Shown here: one piece after another, positions 30,348 to 38,954 of the stretch | Numbering within the stretch: the stretch's first letter is position 1 | How the letters are laid out: each line of letters starts with the position of its first letter | Assembly: GCF_003173715.1 (NCBI RefSeq) | Contig: NZ_CP029550.1 | Coordinates: forward strand, 3,767,501 to 3,831,500 | Source: Methylobacterium durans | GTDB lineage: Bacteria; Pseudomonadota; Alphaproteobacteria; Rhizobiales; Beijerinckiaceae | Reading direction: 5' to 3' | Length of the DNA stretch: 64,000 nt | Made by a program: the position numbers and the translations under genes | The notes under the pieces: model-generated | Seen by the model: the letters and a program-made list of their open reading frames with translations, nothing else | Database searches by the model: none | Told to the model about the DNA's origin: nothing

Positions 30348-31302
30348 GGGCAGTGAGGAAGCGGTCGATCAGCTCGAGCGCCCGCTCGCTCATCTCGCCG
30401 GGATAGCGCACGAAGACGTGGCAGCCGCCGGGATAGACCGCGGTATGGCCGCCATTGCCGGCCACCGCCCAGCGGGCCGACATGTAGAGGGTGTCGTCGA
30501 TGAGCGGATCGGCGGTACCGATCGTGAACAGGGCCGGCGGCAAGCCCTTGAGGTCGGCGTAGAGGGGCGAGACGTCCGGCCGGCGCCGGTCGACCCCCGC
30601 GCGCACGTAATCGTCGGCGAAGCGGGTGAGGTCGCGCGTGTTCACCACGAGCCGCTCCTCGCCCCAATTGCGCACACTCGGCGTCAGCCCGAGGTCGTAG
30701 AAGCCCGCATTGAGGTTGGCGCCCCGGAAGGCACGGGGCATCTTGTGCCGGTCGCGCAGGCGCAGCAGCACCATCACGGCGAGGTGCGCGCCGACCGACT
30801 CGCCTCCGATCGTCAGCGCCTGCACGCCGAGCTCCGTCTTGCCGGGACCGGCGAGCCAGAGGGCCGCGGCCTCGCAATCTTCCAGCGCCGCGGGGTAGGG
30901 GTGCTCCGGCGCGAGCCGGTACTCCACCGAGAGGCAGACGAAGCCGCAATTGTCGGCGATTCGCTCCAGCCAGGGGTCCTGCTCGTCGGCCGAGCCCCAC
31001 ACCCAGCCACCCCGATGGATGTGGAGGTAGGCACCGCGGGCCGTTTGTCCGGGCCGCAGGCGGGGACGGATCACCCGCAGGGACAGGGGACCGCCCGGCC
31101 CCTCGATCGTCAACGTCTCGGCCCGGGCGCTGCGCGGCATCGCAGGCGAGGCCTGGGTGCCGCGACGGCGGCGCGCGCGCACCTCCGCAATCGGCAGGTC
31201 CCAGGGATCCTCCTGCGCGGCGTGCGCGGCGACGATCTCGGCGTTGAGCCGCTTCGTTTCGGGATCGATCGTCGCCGGGTCGAAGAGGGCGTGGTCGATC
31301 AT
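30340..31302 (-). CDS. Alpha/beta-hydrolase esterase (HSL-like)
   Basis: A 320-residue serine hydrolase of the hormone-sensitive-lipase group. The nucleophile is in TIGGESVGAHLAV (GESVG). The acid lies in FTIGTADPLIDD and the histidine in YPGGCHVFVRYPGE. The oxyanion-hole motif, normally HGGG, reads HIHRGGWVWGS, that is, His-Arg-Gly-Gly. SVEYRLAPEHPYPAALEDC is highly typical. I chose the ATG at 31302 (MIDHALFDPATIDPETKRLN) because upstream sequence is Arg/Pro-rich and not family-like. It is the first gene of the unit with the helicase and pdeM; the functional link, if any, is not obvious. Confidence 0.88.
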   Translation of the reverse strand: MIDHALFDPATIDPETKRLNAEIVAAHAAQEDPWDLPIAEVRARRRRGTQASPAMPRSARAETLTIEGPGGPLSLRVIRPRLRPGQTARGAYLHIHRGGWVWGSADEQDPWLERIADNCGFVCLSVEYRLAPEHPYPAALEDCEAAALWLAGPGKTELGVQALTIGGESVGAHLAVMVLLRLRDRHKMPRAFRGANLNAGFYDLGLTPSVRNWGEERLVVNTRDLTRFADDYVRAGVDRRRPDVSPLYADLKGLPPALFTIGTADPLIDDTLYMSARWAVAGNGGHTAVYPGGCHVFVRYPGEMSERALELIDRFLTALA

Positions 31303-31579
31303 AGGGCCTTCGTCTCGTCGGTGGAGTTCGAGGGTAACACGGTTGCGCACAAGCTTGGACGGTCCATCCCGCTTCGGCACACGCGGCTGATTGCGCAAGG
31401 CTCGAAGGCGGGCGGTCCGTGTGATCTTGGCGGGCCGGCGCCGCATTGCCATCTCGGGGTAGGGCGCGAAACCGCCTAACGCTCCAGGCCGCGGCGGGTT
31501 TCGCGGAAGGTGTGACGCATCCGTCACGCTTCCGCCGGGTTCGGGCGGTTGGAAGAGGCGAATTCGCCGAGGAACACGC

Positions 31580-31933
31580 ATGATCGTCGAGCACGACCCG
31601 CGCCGCCAGGGTTCTCAGTACCAGGGCTCGCCGTACCAGGCGCCGCCGCACGGCTACGGCGGGCAGCGATCGTCAACGCTGCGCCGCTTCCTGGGTGGTT
31701 CGCCGGCCGCGGTCTTCCTGCGCCTGCTGTTCCTGTCGATCCTCGTCGGCGCCTTCATGGCAATGCTCGGCCTGACGCCGGCGCGCCTGTTCTGGCACGC
31801 CTACGACACGGTGCGCGCGCTGGTCGATCTCGGCCTCGAGGCGTTCCACGATTTCGGCGGCTGGATCGTCGCGGGAGCGGTCGTGGTCGTGCCCTTGTGG
31901 TTCATCTCGCGCCTGTTCGCAGTCTCGAAGTAG
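31580..31933 (+). CDS. DUF6460 membrane protein
   Basis: A 117-residue protein with a disordered, Gln/Tyr/Pro-rich N-terminus (residues 1-30, RRQGSQYQGSPYQAPP) and two membrane spans (AAVFLRLLFLSILVGAFMAM and FGGWIVAGAVVVVPLWFISR). The segment FLGGSP before the first span and LGLTPARLFWHAYDTVRALV between the spans match the alphaproteobacterial DUF6460 pattern. Function is unknown. A ribosome-binding site (GAGGA) lies before the ATG. It is divergent from the esterase, with a 277-bp gap holding no visible gene. Confidence 0.8.
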   Translation: MIVEHDPRRQGSQYQGSPYQAPPHGYGGQRSSTLRRFLGGSPAAVFLRLLFLSILVGAFMAMLGLTPARLFWHAYDTVRALVDLGLEAFHDFGGWIVAGAVVVVPLWFISRLFAVSK

Positions 31934-31991
31934 CGCCGTCCGCCTCCCTCGTGGAGGCGGCGCTCTCATCCTCGAAGTCGGACCTCACGCC

Positions 31992-33358
31992 ATGCACGCC
32001 CCGGTGCCCGTGACCGGGCGGCGCGTCCTCGCCCTCGCCCTGCCGATGACGCTGGCGAACGTCACGACGCCGATGCTCGGCTTCGTCGGGGCGGCCGTGA
32101 TCGGGCGCCTCGGCGACGCGGCGCTGCTCGGCGCTATGGCGCTCGGGGCCGTGATCTTCGACGCGATCTTCTGGTCCTTCGGGTCGCTGCGCATGGCGAC
32201 CGCCGGCCTCACCGCGCAGGCGGTCGGCGCCCGCGACGGATCGGAAGTCGACCGGACGCTCGCCCGCGCTCTGGCGGCGGGGGCGATCGCCGGCCTCGCC
32301 ATCGTCGTCCTTCAGGTGCCGCTCGGCGCGGGCGCCATTGCGGTGAGCGGCGCGAGCCCGGCCGTGGCGGAGGGGCTCGCCACCTACTTCCACGTCCGCA
32401 TCTTCGCCGCGCCCTTCACGCTCGCGAATTACGCGGTGCTCGGCGCGGTGCTCGGGCGCGGGCGCACCGATCTCGGGCTGCTGCTGCAGGTCGCGATCAA
32501 CTGCGCCAACATCGCGTTGACCCTGCTCTTCGTTCTCGTCTTCGGCTGGAACCTCGCCGGCGCGGCCGGGGCCACGCTGCTCGCCGAGGCGTTCGGCCTC
32601 GTTCTCGGCCTCGCGATCCTCGCCCGGCTCGGCACCCATCCCTTCCGAGTGCCGCTCGCGTCCGTGCGCGATCCAGCTGCCCTCCGGCGGATGCTGAGCG
32701 TCAACCTCGACGTCCTGATCCGGACGCTCGCGCTCGTCGCGGGCATCGCCCTGTTCTCGGCGCTCGGGGCGCGGATGGGCGACGTGACGCTCGCCGCCAA
32801 CGCGGTCCTGTGGAATCTCTTCCTGATCGGCGGCTTCTTCCTCGACGGCTTCGCCACCGCGGCGGAGACCCTGTGCGGTCAGGCGATCGGTGCGCGCTCG
32901 GTCGACGCGTTCGGGCGGGCCGCGCGCCTCAGCATGCTCTGGTGCCTCGGATTCGGTGTGGCCGTGAGCCTGATCGCCAATCTCGGGGGTGATCTGTTCA
33001 TCGCCTCGGTGACGACGAACGCGGAGGTGCGCGCGGTGGCGCGCCACTACCTGCCGCTCGCCGCGCTCGGACCGCTCGTCGCGGCGACACCCTTTGCCTA
33101 CGACGGGATCTACATCGGCGCGACCTGGACGCGGGCCATGCGCGACCTGATGCTCGCCGCCGTCCTCGCCTACACGCTGGTGCTGGCGCTGCTGGTCTGG
33201 GTCGGGCTCGGCAATACCGGCCTCTGGATCGCCTTCCTGGCCTTCCTGGCCGCTCGCGGCATCGGCCAGGCGCTCGCCTATCCGAGGCTGTTGCGGAAGA
33301 CCTTCGCGCTCGAAGCCGGCCGTGCGTCGGCACCGGCCCGGGAATCGCCCGGGGCTGA
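31992..33358 (+). pseudogene. MATE-family efflux transporter, probable frameshift at the 3' end
   Basis: A multidrug exporter of the DinF-like MATE group driven by an ion gradient. About twelve membrane spans run to residue 445 (e.g. VLALALPMTLANVTTPMLGF, ANAVLWNLFLIGGFFLDGFA). The family normally ends near 440-460 residues, after a segment like AYPRLLRKTFALEAG. As given, the frame stays open to 33869, adding 170 Arg-rich residues wholly antisense to the glycine-zipper gene. One missing base upstream would bring the TGA at 33356-33358 into frame, giving 455 residues. That TGA lies in a hairpin that also contains the stop of the convergent gene, which supports this end. The coordinates assume that correction. 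Confidence 0.82.
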
Positions 33359-33376
33359 GCCTCGCCCGGGCTCAGC
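33354..33376. terminator. Bidirectional hairpin at convergent stops
   Basis: GCTGAGCC (33354-33361) and GGCTCAGC (33369-33376) form a perfect 8-bp stem with a 7-nt loop. The left arm contains a plus-strand TGA (33356-33358) and the right arm contains the minus-strand TGA of the glycine-zipper gene (33372-33374). There is no T tract. Confidence 0.5.
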
Positions 33377-33746
33377 GCGGGTCCTTCCAGCCCGAGCCGG
33401 ACACGGAGCCGGTCTGCGTCGGTGCACGCGGCGTCAGGCTCGGCTGAGAAGCCGAGGATGCCGCCGGTTCGGCACCGCGCTGGACGTAGCGGCGAACGGG
33501 AGCCGCCTCGGCGCGGGAGCGACGATAGGCACGGACGCGACGGTAGCGGCGCCCGCCGGCGCGCTCGCTCGACGAGCCGACCACCCCGCCGATGACGGCG
33601 CCCGCCACCGCCCCGATCGGCCCGCCGACGATGGCGCCGGCCACCGCGCCCGAACCGACGCCGATCGTCGTGCTGCTGCCAGCGAGCGCCAACTGCGGCG
33701 CCGCCGCTGCCGCGACGAGCATCAGGCTGAAACAGACTGCCTTCAT
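33372..33746 (-). CDS. Secreted glycine-zipper protein
   Basis: A 124-residue exported protein. The signal peptide is clear (MKAVCFSLMLVAAAAAPQLA, cleavage near LAG). A glycine zipper follows (GSGAVAGAIVGGPIGAVAGA, then VIGGVVGSSS), which usually inserts in or spans an outer or inner membrane. The C-terminal half is basic and Tyr/Arg/Ser/Pro-rich (RRYRRVRAYRRSRAE) and ends SGSGWKDPR. No enzymatic motif is seen. I chose the ATG at 33746; an upstream ATG would place non-signal residues before the signal peptide. It converges on the MATE gene. Confidence 0.78.
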   Translation of the reverse strand: MKAVCFSLMLVAAAAAPQLALAGSSTTIGVGSGAVAGAIVGGPIGAVAGAVIGGVVGSSSERAGGRRYRRVRAYRRSRAEAAPVRRYVQRGAEPAASSASQPSLTPRAPTQTGSVSGSGWKDPR

Positions 33747-33852
33747 GGCGTGTCCTCCCCCTTCCGGTACGGCGCCGCTTTCGCAGCCGAACATGACCAA
33801 ACGGGGGCGCGGCGGATGTCCCCGCAGCTGCCGGACGAGGCTCTCTGTCCGT

Positions 33853-34242
33853 TCAGAGCTCTCCGGTGAGGAACTGAGCGCGCCCGTGGCCGAAGCTCCA
33901 ATCCTCGTCGGAATTGACCACGCACGAGACCATGACGTCGGCCGGAGCGATGCCGCAGCGGGCTTCGAGCTTCTCGGTCAGGAGGCGGTAGAAAGCCTGC
34001 TTCATCTCCTGCGAGCGGGGCCGGGTGATCATCTGCACGACAACGACGTCGCGGGTCCGCGGTATGCCGAGCCCGGTGTCCTCGATCACCATCCGCGACG
34101 GCTTGTGCTCGTTGACGATCTGGTAGCGGTCCCCGGGCGGCACGCGGAATGCTTCGAGCATCGCCTCGTGGGCAGCGTCGAGGAGCGTCTTCAACTCGGT
34201 CTCGGAGCGGCCCTCGATCAGGTCGAAGCGAAGAAGGGGCAT
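33853..34242 (-). CDS. Tautomerase-family protein
   Basis: A 129-residue protein beginning MPLLRFDLIEGRSETELKTL, with the Pro right after the initiator Met that serves as catalytic base in 4-oxalocrotonate tautomerase/MIF-type enzymes. Other segments (DRYQIVNEHKPSRMVIEDTG, RSQEMKQAFYRLLTEKLEAR and MVSCVVNSDEDWSFGHGRAQ) match the longer tautomerase subgroup of about 130 residues. The substrate is unknown. The ATG at 34242 is chosen because the Pro-1 requirement fits it and not the upstream in-frame ATG at 34314. It is divergent from the CoA-ester lyase. Confidence 0.87.
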   Translation of the reverse strand: MPLLRFDLIEGRSETELKTLLDAAHEAMLEAFRVPPGDRYQIVNEHKPSRMVIEDTGLGIPRTRDVVVVQMITRPRSQEMKQAFYRLLTEKLEARCGIAPADVMVSCVVNSDEDWSFGHGRAQFLTGEL

Positions 34243-34424
34243 GGGATCTCTCGTGGATGGCTTGGATGAAGCGGCTTCCGTAGCAGTCGCCGAAGGGTTC
34301 TGCCGCACTGGCACGGTGGCGCGGTATCAAACTTCGCCGTTTATCGCGGATTTTTCTTGGGCGCCTCGTGGCACGGCCGACGCCTTGCTCTAAACGGTTG
34401 CCGCAAACCACGAGGAAGCAGCTC

Positions 34425-35309
34425 ATGTCCGATCTTCGCCTGCGCCGCAGCGTGCTCTACATGCCGGGATCGAATCCGCGCGCGCTCGAGAAGGCCAAGA
34501 CGCTGCCCGCCGATTCGCTGATCCTCGACCTGGAGGACGCGGTCGGGCCCGAGGAGAAGGAACTCGCCCGCGAGCAGGTCTGCGCAGCGGCGCGCAGCGG
34601 CGCATACGGCGACCGCGAGATCATCATCCGGGTGAACGCGCCGCAGACGCCCTGGGGCGACGCGGACCTGCGCGCCGCCATCGAGGCGTGCCCCGACGCG
34701 ATCCTGATGCCGAAGGTCTCGTCGCCGGCGGTGCTGGAGAGCATCGCAGACCATCTGGAGGCTCTCGACGCGCCGCCGGAGATCAAGATCTGGGCGATGA
34801 TCGAGACGCCGGCCGCGATCCTCAACATTCAGAAGATCGCCGCCGCCCGCCGCGACCCGCGCACCCGGCTCACCTGCTTCGTGCTCGGCACCAACGATCT
34901 CGCCAAGGACACCTGGGCGCAACTCGTGCCCGGGCGCGTGCCGATGCTGCCCTGGATCATGTTCACGCTGGCTGCCGCCCGTGCGGAGGGGCTGACCATC
35001 CTCGACGGCGTCTGGAACGACATCGGCGACGTCGAGGGCTGCCGCGTCGAGTGCCGCCAGTCCCGCGACCTCGGCTTCGACGGCAAGACGCTGATCCACC
35101 CGAACCAGCTTGAGCCCGCCAACACCTCCTTCGCCCCGACCGAGGAAGAGGTGCGCCGCGCCCGCCTCGTGATCGAGGCGTTCGACCTTCCCGAGAACGC
35201 CAAGCGCGGCGCCATCAAGGTCGAGGGACGCATGTACGAGCGGCAGCATATCGGCATGGCCAAGCGCGCCGTGGTCTGGTCCGAGGCGATCGCCGCCAAG
35301 GGGCACTGA
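34425..35309 (+). CDS. HpcH/HpaI-family CoA-ester lyase
   Basis: A 294-residue TIM-barrel lyase related to citrate lyase beta and malyl-CoA lyase. It opens with RLRRSVLYMPGSNPRALEKA and has DSLILDLEDAVGPEEKELAR, VRVNAPQTPWGDADL (here IIIRVNAP), KIWAMIETPAAILN (metal-binding Glu) and TLIHPNQLEPANTSFAPTEE. The reaction, inferred from the family, is reversible cleavage of a 3-hydroxyacyl-CoA such as malyl- or citramalyl-CoA. The protein is shorter than the serine-cycle malyl-CoA lyase of methylotrophs (about 320 residues), so it may be a paralogue. It converges on pyrD. Confidence 0.85.
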   Translation: MSDLRLRRSVLYMPGSNPRALEKAKTLPADSLILDLEDAVGPEEKELAREQVCAAARSGAYGDREIIIRVNAPQTPWGDADLRAAIEACPDAILMPKVSSPAVLESIADHLEALDAPPEIKIWAMIETPAAILNIQKIAAARRDPRTRLTCFVLGTNDLAKDTWAQLVPGRVPMLPWIMFTLAAARAEGLTILDGVWNDIGDVEGCRVECRQSRDLGFDGKTLIHPNQLEPANTSFAPTEEEVRRARLVIEAFDLPENAKRGAIKVEGRMYERQHIGMAKRAVVWSEAIAAKGH

Positions 35310-35322
35310 ACGGCTCCAAGAC

Positions 35323-35360
35323 GGCATCGCCCCTGCCCGAGCAGGGACGACGCCGATGCC
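35323..35360. terminator. Two-part hairpin between convergent genes
   Basis: An inner stem CCCTGC/GCAGGG (35331-35336 and 35341-35346, loop CCGA) sits within an outer repeat GGCATCG/CGATGCC (35323-35329 and 35354-35360). It fills the gap between the lyase stop and the pyrD stop. There is no T tract; bidirectional termination is inferred from position. Confidence 0.5.
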
Positions 35361-35363
35361 GGT

Positions 35364-36440
35364 TCACGCGGACCGCGCCAATTCGGCCGCGTCCCGTCCT
35401 ACGACGGCGGACAGGCCGGTCAGTCCCTCCGCCTTCAGGCGTGCGACGAGGCCGGTCTTGATCTCTGACACGAGGCCCGGGCCCGCGTAGACGAGGGCGG
35501 AGTAGAGCTGCAGCAGGGTCGCTCCCGCCCGGATCTTGGTCCATGCGGCCTCGGCCGAGTCGATCCCGCCGACGCCGACGAGGGGCACCCGGCGTTCGAC
35601 GCGCAGATAGGTCTCAGCGAGGAGGCGCGTGGCCGGACCGAAGAGCGGGCGGCCGGAGAGACCGCCGGTCTCCCGGGCGAGCTCCGACTCGGCGAGGCTC
35701 GCGGGTCGCGCCACCGTGGTGTTCGAGACGACGAGTCCCTGCACCCCCCGGCGAAGCGCCGTCGCGCAGATCGCGTCGAGGCTGGCGAGATCGATGTCGG
35801 GAGCGATCTTGAGGAGGAGCGCAGTGTCGGGATGGACCGCGTCGCGAGCCTCGACCACGCGCGCCAGGAGCTCGTCGAGGAAGGCTTCGCCCTGCAGGTC
35901 GCGCAGGCCCGGCGTGTTCGGCGAGGACACGTTGACGGTGATGAAGGCGACGAGGGGTGCGAGCGCCCGCGTGCAGGCGACATAGTCGGCGAGCCGGTCG
36001 GTCGAATCCTTGTTCGCGCCGATATTGACCCCGACGAGGCCGGGCCGGCTCCGGCGCGCTTCGAGCCGCCGCGCGACGACCGCCAGGCCCTCGCTGTTGA
36101 GCCCGAACCGATTGATGACGGCACCGTCACGGGCCAGGCGGAAGACTCTCGGCGTCGGGTTGCCGGGTTGGGCCCGCGGCACTACGCCGCCGACCTCGAC
36201 GAAGCCGAACCCGAGGCCGAGCATCGCGTCGGGCACCTCGGCGCCCTTGTCGAAGCCGGCCGCGAGCCCGACCGGGTTCGGGAAGCGGCGCCCGATCGCA
36301 TCGATTGTCAGGCGTGGGTCGTCCGGAGCCGGCCGCCGCGGCGGCATCAGGCTCAGCGCCCGTAAGGTCAGATTGTGCGCGCTCTCGGCGTCGAGACCGT
36401 GCAGGATCGGGCGGACGAGGGGGAAGAGGGCGCCGATCAT
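35364..36440 (-). CDS. pyrD: Quinone-dependent dihydroorotate dehydrogenase (class 2)
   Basis: PyrD oxidises dihydroorotate to orotate in pyrimidine synthesis, passing electrons to quinone at the inner membrane. The 358-residue product has an N-terminal amphipathic helix ([20 protein letters not shown]), the FMN-binding [20 protein letters not shown], and the class-2 catalytic loop [18 protein letters not shown] with Ser as base. [20 protein letters not shown] is the C-terminal phosphate-binding part. Its ATG overlaps the stop of the DUF952 gene (ATGA), so the two are coupled. Confidence 0.95.
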   Translation of the reverse strand: MIGALFPLVRPILHGLDAESAHNLTLRALSLMPPRRPAPDDPRLTIDAIGRRFPNPVGLAAGFDKGAEVPDAMLGLGFGFVEVGGVVPRAQPGNPTPRVFRLARDGAVINRFGLNSEGLAVVARRLEARRSRPGLVGVNIGANKDSTDRLADYVACTRALAPLVAFITVNVSSPNTPGLRDLQGEAFLDELLARVVEARDAVHPDTALLLKIAPDIDLASLDAICATALRRGVQGLVVSNTTVARPASLAESELARETGGLSGRPLFGPATRLLAETYLRVERRVPLVGVGGIDSAEAAWTKIRAGATLLQLYSALVYAGPGLVSEIKTGLVARLKAEGLTGLSAVVGRDAAELARSA

Positions 36441-36784
36441 GCGCGCACCTCGCCCGGAAAGACGTAATCACCGTCGGCCCCGAGCAGGATCGGGTGGACC
36501 GCGCGCACCGCCGAGAGCGGCAATTCCGCGTAGAGATGCGGGAACAGCTCTCCGCCGCGCGAGGGCTCGTAGCGCAGGGCCTCGCCGAGGTCGTCGGCCT
36601 CGATGGCGATGAGGAGCAGATCGTCTTGGCCGGCGAAGTGGCGCGATGCGGTCGCGGCCACTTGGCCGGCCGTCGAGAAGTGGATGAACCCATCCGCATG
36701 ATCGACGGGAGCGCCGCTGAATCGGCCCGTTCGCTCGGCCTCCCGCCAGAGGCTCTCGGGACAGATCTTGTAGATGAGCGGCAT
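36437..36784 (-). CDS. DUF952 family protein
   Basis: A 115-residue protein matching DUF952: [40 protein letters not shown] and [20 protein letters not shown]. Function is unknown; the conserved DGFIHFS resembles a small barrel-type binding domain. The ATG at 36784 fits the family start; ATG 36805 ([13 protein letters not shown]) is possible. It lies directly upstream of pyrD with a 4-bp overlap, a pairing also common in related genomes. Confidence 0.88.
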   Translation of the reverse strand: MPLIYKICPESLWREAERTGRFSGAPVDHADGFIHFSTAGQVAATASRHFAGQDDLLLIAIEADDLGEALRYEPSRGGELFPHLYAELPLSAVRAVHPILLGADGDYVFPGEVRA

Positions 36785-36947
36785 CTTGGTTTCCGGCCTG
36801 CGCATAGGACAGCCCGTCGTTAAGGCCGGGGCGGCATCCGGCGCAACCGTCGGCCGCAGCGACGGCGGTGCGGTCCATGACATTGTCTGCGAGCTACCGC
36901 GCCGCAGCCCCGAAACATTCGTAAGCTCAATTGCCTTTTCGGCTCCG

Positions 36948-36969
36948 TAGTTCTACTTTCCTACAACTA
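36948..36969. promoter_or_regulatory. Candidate operator upstream of the S24/HTH regulator
   Basis: TAGTTCTA (36948-36955) and TACAACTA (36962-36969) form an 8-bp inverted repeat with one mismatch and a 6-bp spacer, 40 bp before the ATG of the regulator. It is AT-rich in GC-rich DNA. A position overlapping the likely promoter fits autoregulation by the adjacent LexA/CI-like repressor. Confidence 0.5.
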
Positions 36970-37009
36970 GGCCGTGCGTCTTAGCGGTCGACCCAGCCTT
37001 GAGCCCGAG

Positions 37010-37642
37010 ATGCTGTCCCACGAGCAGATCTGGACTGCGATCGATCGCTTGGCCGAGCGTCACGGCTTTTCCGCCTCCGGCCTCGCCCGGCGGGCCGGCC
37101 TCGACGCGACGAGCTTCAACCGCTCGAAGCGGATCGGCCCGGACGGCCGCAAGCGCTGGCCTTCGACGGAATCGATCTCGAAGGTTCTCGTCGCCACCGG
37201 CGCGAGCCTCGACGAATTCCTGCGCTTGATCGAGCCCCGCGAGGGACCCCCGCGGGCGATGATTCCCCTCATCGGCATGACGCAGGCCGGCGCGGGCCGC
37301 CTCTTCAACGACGAGGGGATGCCGACCGGTGGCCCGGGCTGGGAGGAGATCGAGTTTCCCGATCTCGGGGAGGAGCGCGCCTTCGCCCTGGAGGTGCAGG
37401 GCGATTCGATGGCTCCGCTCTACCGGGACGGCGACGTTCTCATCGTCTCGCCGACGGCGGGCCTGCGCAAGGGCGACCGGGTGGTGGTGCGGCTCGGCAC
37501 GGGCGAGGTGCTGGCGAAAGAGATGCGGCGCCGCACGGCGCGCACGATCGAGCTCGCCTCGCTCAATCCGGACCATGAGGATCGGCTCGTGAATGTCGGC
37601 GACGTCGCCTGGATGGCCCGGGTGATGTGGGTGCGCCAGTAG
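37010..37642 (+). CDS. LexA/CI-like S24-peptidase HTH regulator
   Basis: A 210-residue repressor-type protein. Residues 1-65 form a helix-turn-helix domain (AERHGFSASGLARRAGLDAT then SFNRSKRIGPDGRKRWPSTE). Residues about 95-205 form an S24 peptidase/dimerisation domain: the nucleophilic Ser is in LEVQGDSMAPLYRDGDVLIV and the Lys in GTGEVLAKEMRRR. The cleavage site expected of LexA (Ala-Gly) may be the TQAGAGR segment. Such proteins respond to stress by self-cleavage or act as stable repressors; which applies here is unknown. It is a chromosomal regulator without phage genes nearby. Confidence 0.86.
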   Translation: MLSHEQIWTAIDRLAERHGFSASGLARRAGLDATSFNRSKRIGPDGRKRWPSTESISKVLVATGASLDEFLRLIEPREGPPRAMIPLIGMTQAGAGRLFNDEGMPTGGPGWEEIEFPDLGEERAFALEVQGDSMAPLYRDGDVLIVSPTAGLRKGDRVVVRLGTGEVLAKEMRRRTARTIELASLNPDHEDRLVNVGDVAWMARVMWVRQ

Positions 37643-37734
37643 GGACGCCTCGCCCCTCCCTCGACCGGTCGCGCCGTTCTCGCTATCCCTGATGGTGTCA
37701 TGTGGGCTCCTGGCCCTTCGAGGCCGACAGCGCG

Positions 37735-38813
37735 ATGCCAGAGCCCGTAACGGACGGATTGAGCGGCGCGGCCGGGATCGACCCGGCCTGGATGGCGCTC
37801 CTCGACGCCGCTGCAATCCCTGCATTTCTCACGGACCCGCGCCGGGACGGCGAGCCTCTCGTCTACGCAAATCCCGCTTTCCTCGCCCTGAGCCGCCGGG
37901 GCGCCGATGAGGTGTGCGGGCGTGGCATCGCGACCCTCTGGCCCGGCGCGGTGCCGGGGGTGGACGGGAGTGCCGCAGAATTCCTCGCCACGGCCGGCGA
38001 CGGGACAAGCTTCTGGGCGAGCCTGACGCTGGCGCCCGTCGCCGACTCTCCCTACGGGCTCGGCCAGGTGGTCGATGTGACGCGGCGTCATGAGCTGGAG
38101 GGCGCGCTCGCGCTCTCCCGTCAGCGCGAGGCGCTCGGCCTCCTGACGAACAGTGTCGCACACGAGTTCAACAACTTCCTGCAGATCCTGATCGGTTACA
38201 TCGACGGGCTGAAGCGCCGTCTCTCGGACCGGCCGGAACCCTTCATCCAGCGGGCCGTGACCCGCTCGACGGACGCGGCGGAGCGGGCCGCCGTGCTGAC
38301 GCGCCAGCTTCTCGCCTTCTCCCGCCGGATCGCGCCCGAGGTTCGCGCCGTCGATCTCGATGCGGTCGTCGCCGAGATCGCCGAGCGCCTGCGCCCGTCC
38401 CTGCCGTCGAGCATCGCGCTCGCCGTCGAGACGACGCCGGATCTGCCGCGGGCGCTGAGCAACCCGACGCAGCTCGAACTCGCGCTGGCCCATATCGTGG
38501 CCAATGCCTGCGAGGCGATGCCGCGGGGCGGCACGATCACGATCGCGACATTTCCCGTGCCGGTGGGCGACCGCACGATCCAGCGCCCGGCCGATGGCGC
38601 GGTCGGTATCGCGATCAGCGACACCGGCACGGGCATGTCGCCCGAGATGCTGGCCCGGGCGCTCGCGCCCTTCGCGACGAGCCGCGAGGCGGGGCGCGGG
38701 GCGGGTCTCGCCATCGTCCACGGGCTCATGAAGCGCCAGAACGGCACCGTCGCGATCGACAGCCGTCAGGGGACGGCACCAGCGTTCGGCTGATCTTCCC
38801 GGCCGCCGCGTGA
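37735..38813 (+). pseudogene. PAS-domain sensor histidine kinase, frameshift at the C-terminus
   Basis: A soluble sensor kinase of about 359 residues once corrected. A PAS domain occupies residues about 15-125 (AFLTDPRRDGEPLVYANPAF). The H-box is LTNSVAHEFNNFLQILIGYI, with the HEFNN form common in hybrid-type kinases. The ATPase domain shows an N-box (VANACEAMPRGGTITIA), G1 (AISDTGTGMSPE) and G2 (GAGLAIVHGLMKRQNGT). At 38769-38772 (GGGG) the frame breaks: as given it ends QGTAPAFG at 38793, whereas one added base yields a normal TSVRLIFPAAA ending at 38813. No response regulator is adjacent. The ATG at 37735 is preferred over GTG 37702. Confidence 0.8.
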
Positions 38814-38954
38814 AGGAAGCCTTCATCACGCCGCCGATCGATTGCGGATCGCACGCGAAATCCCGCGCGGAAGCGGACTAAAACTTCCGCCCAGCCGTCA
38901 CCATATTGTCGGTGGCGCTCACGCCACCACGTTTTCTCTCGCAGAGGCGTATCG

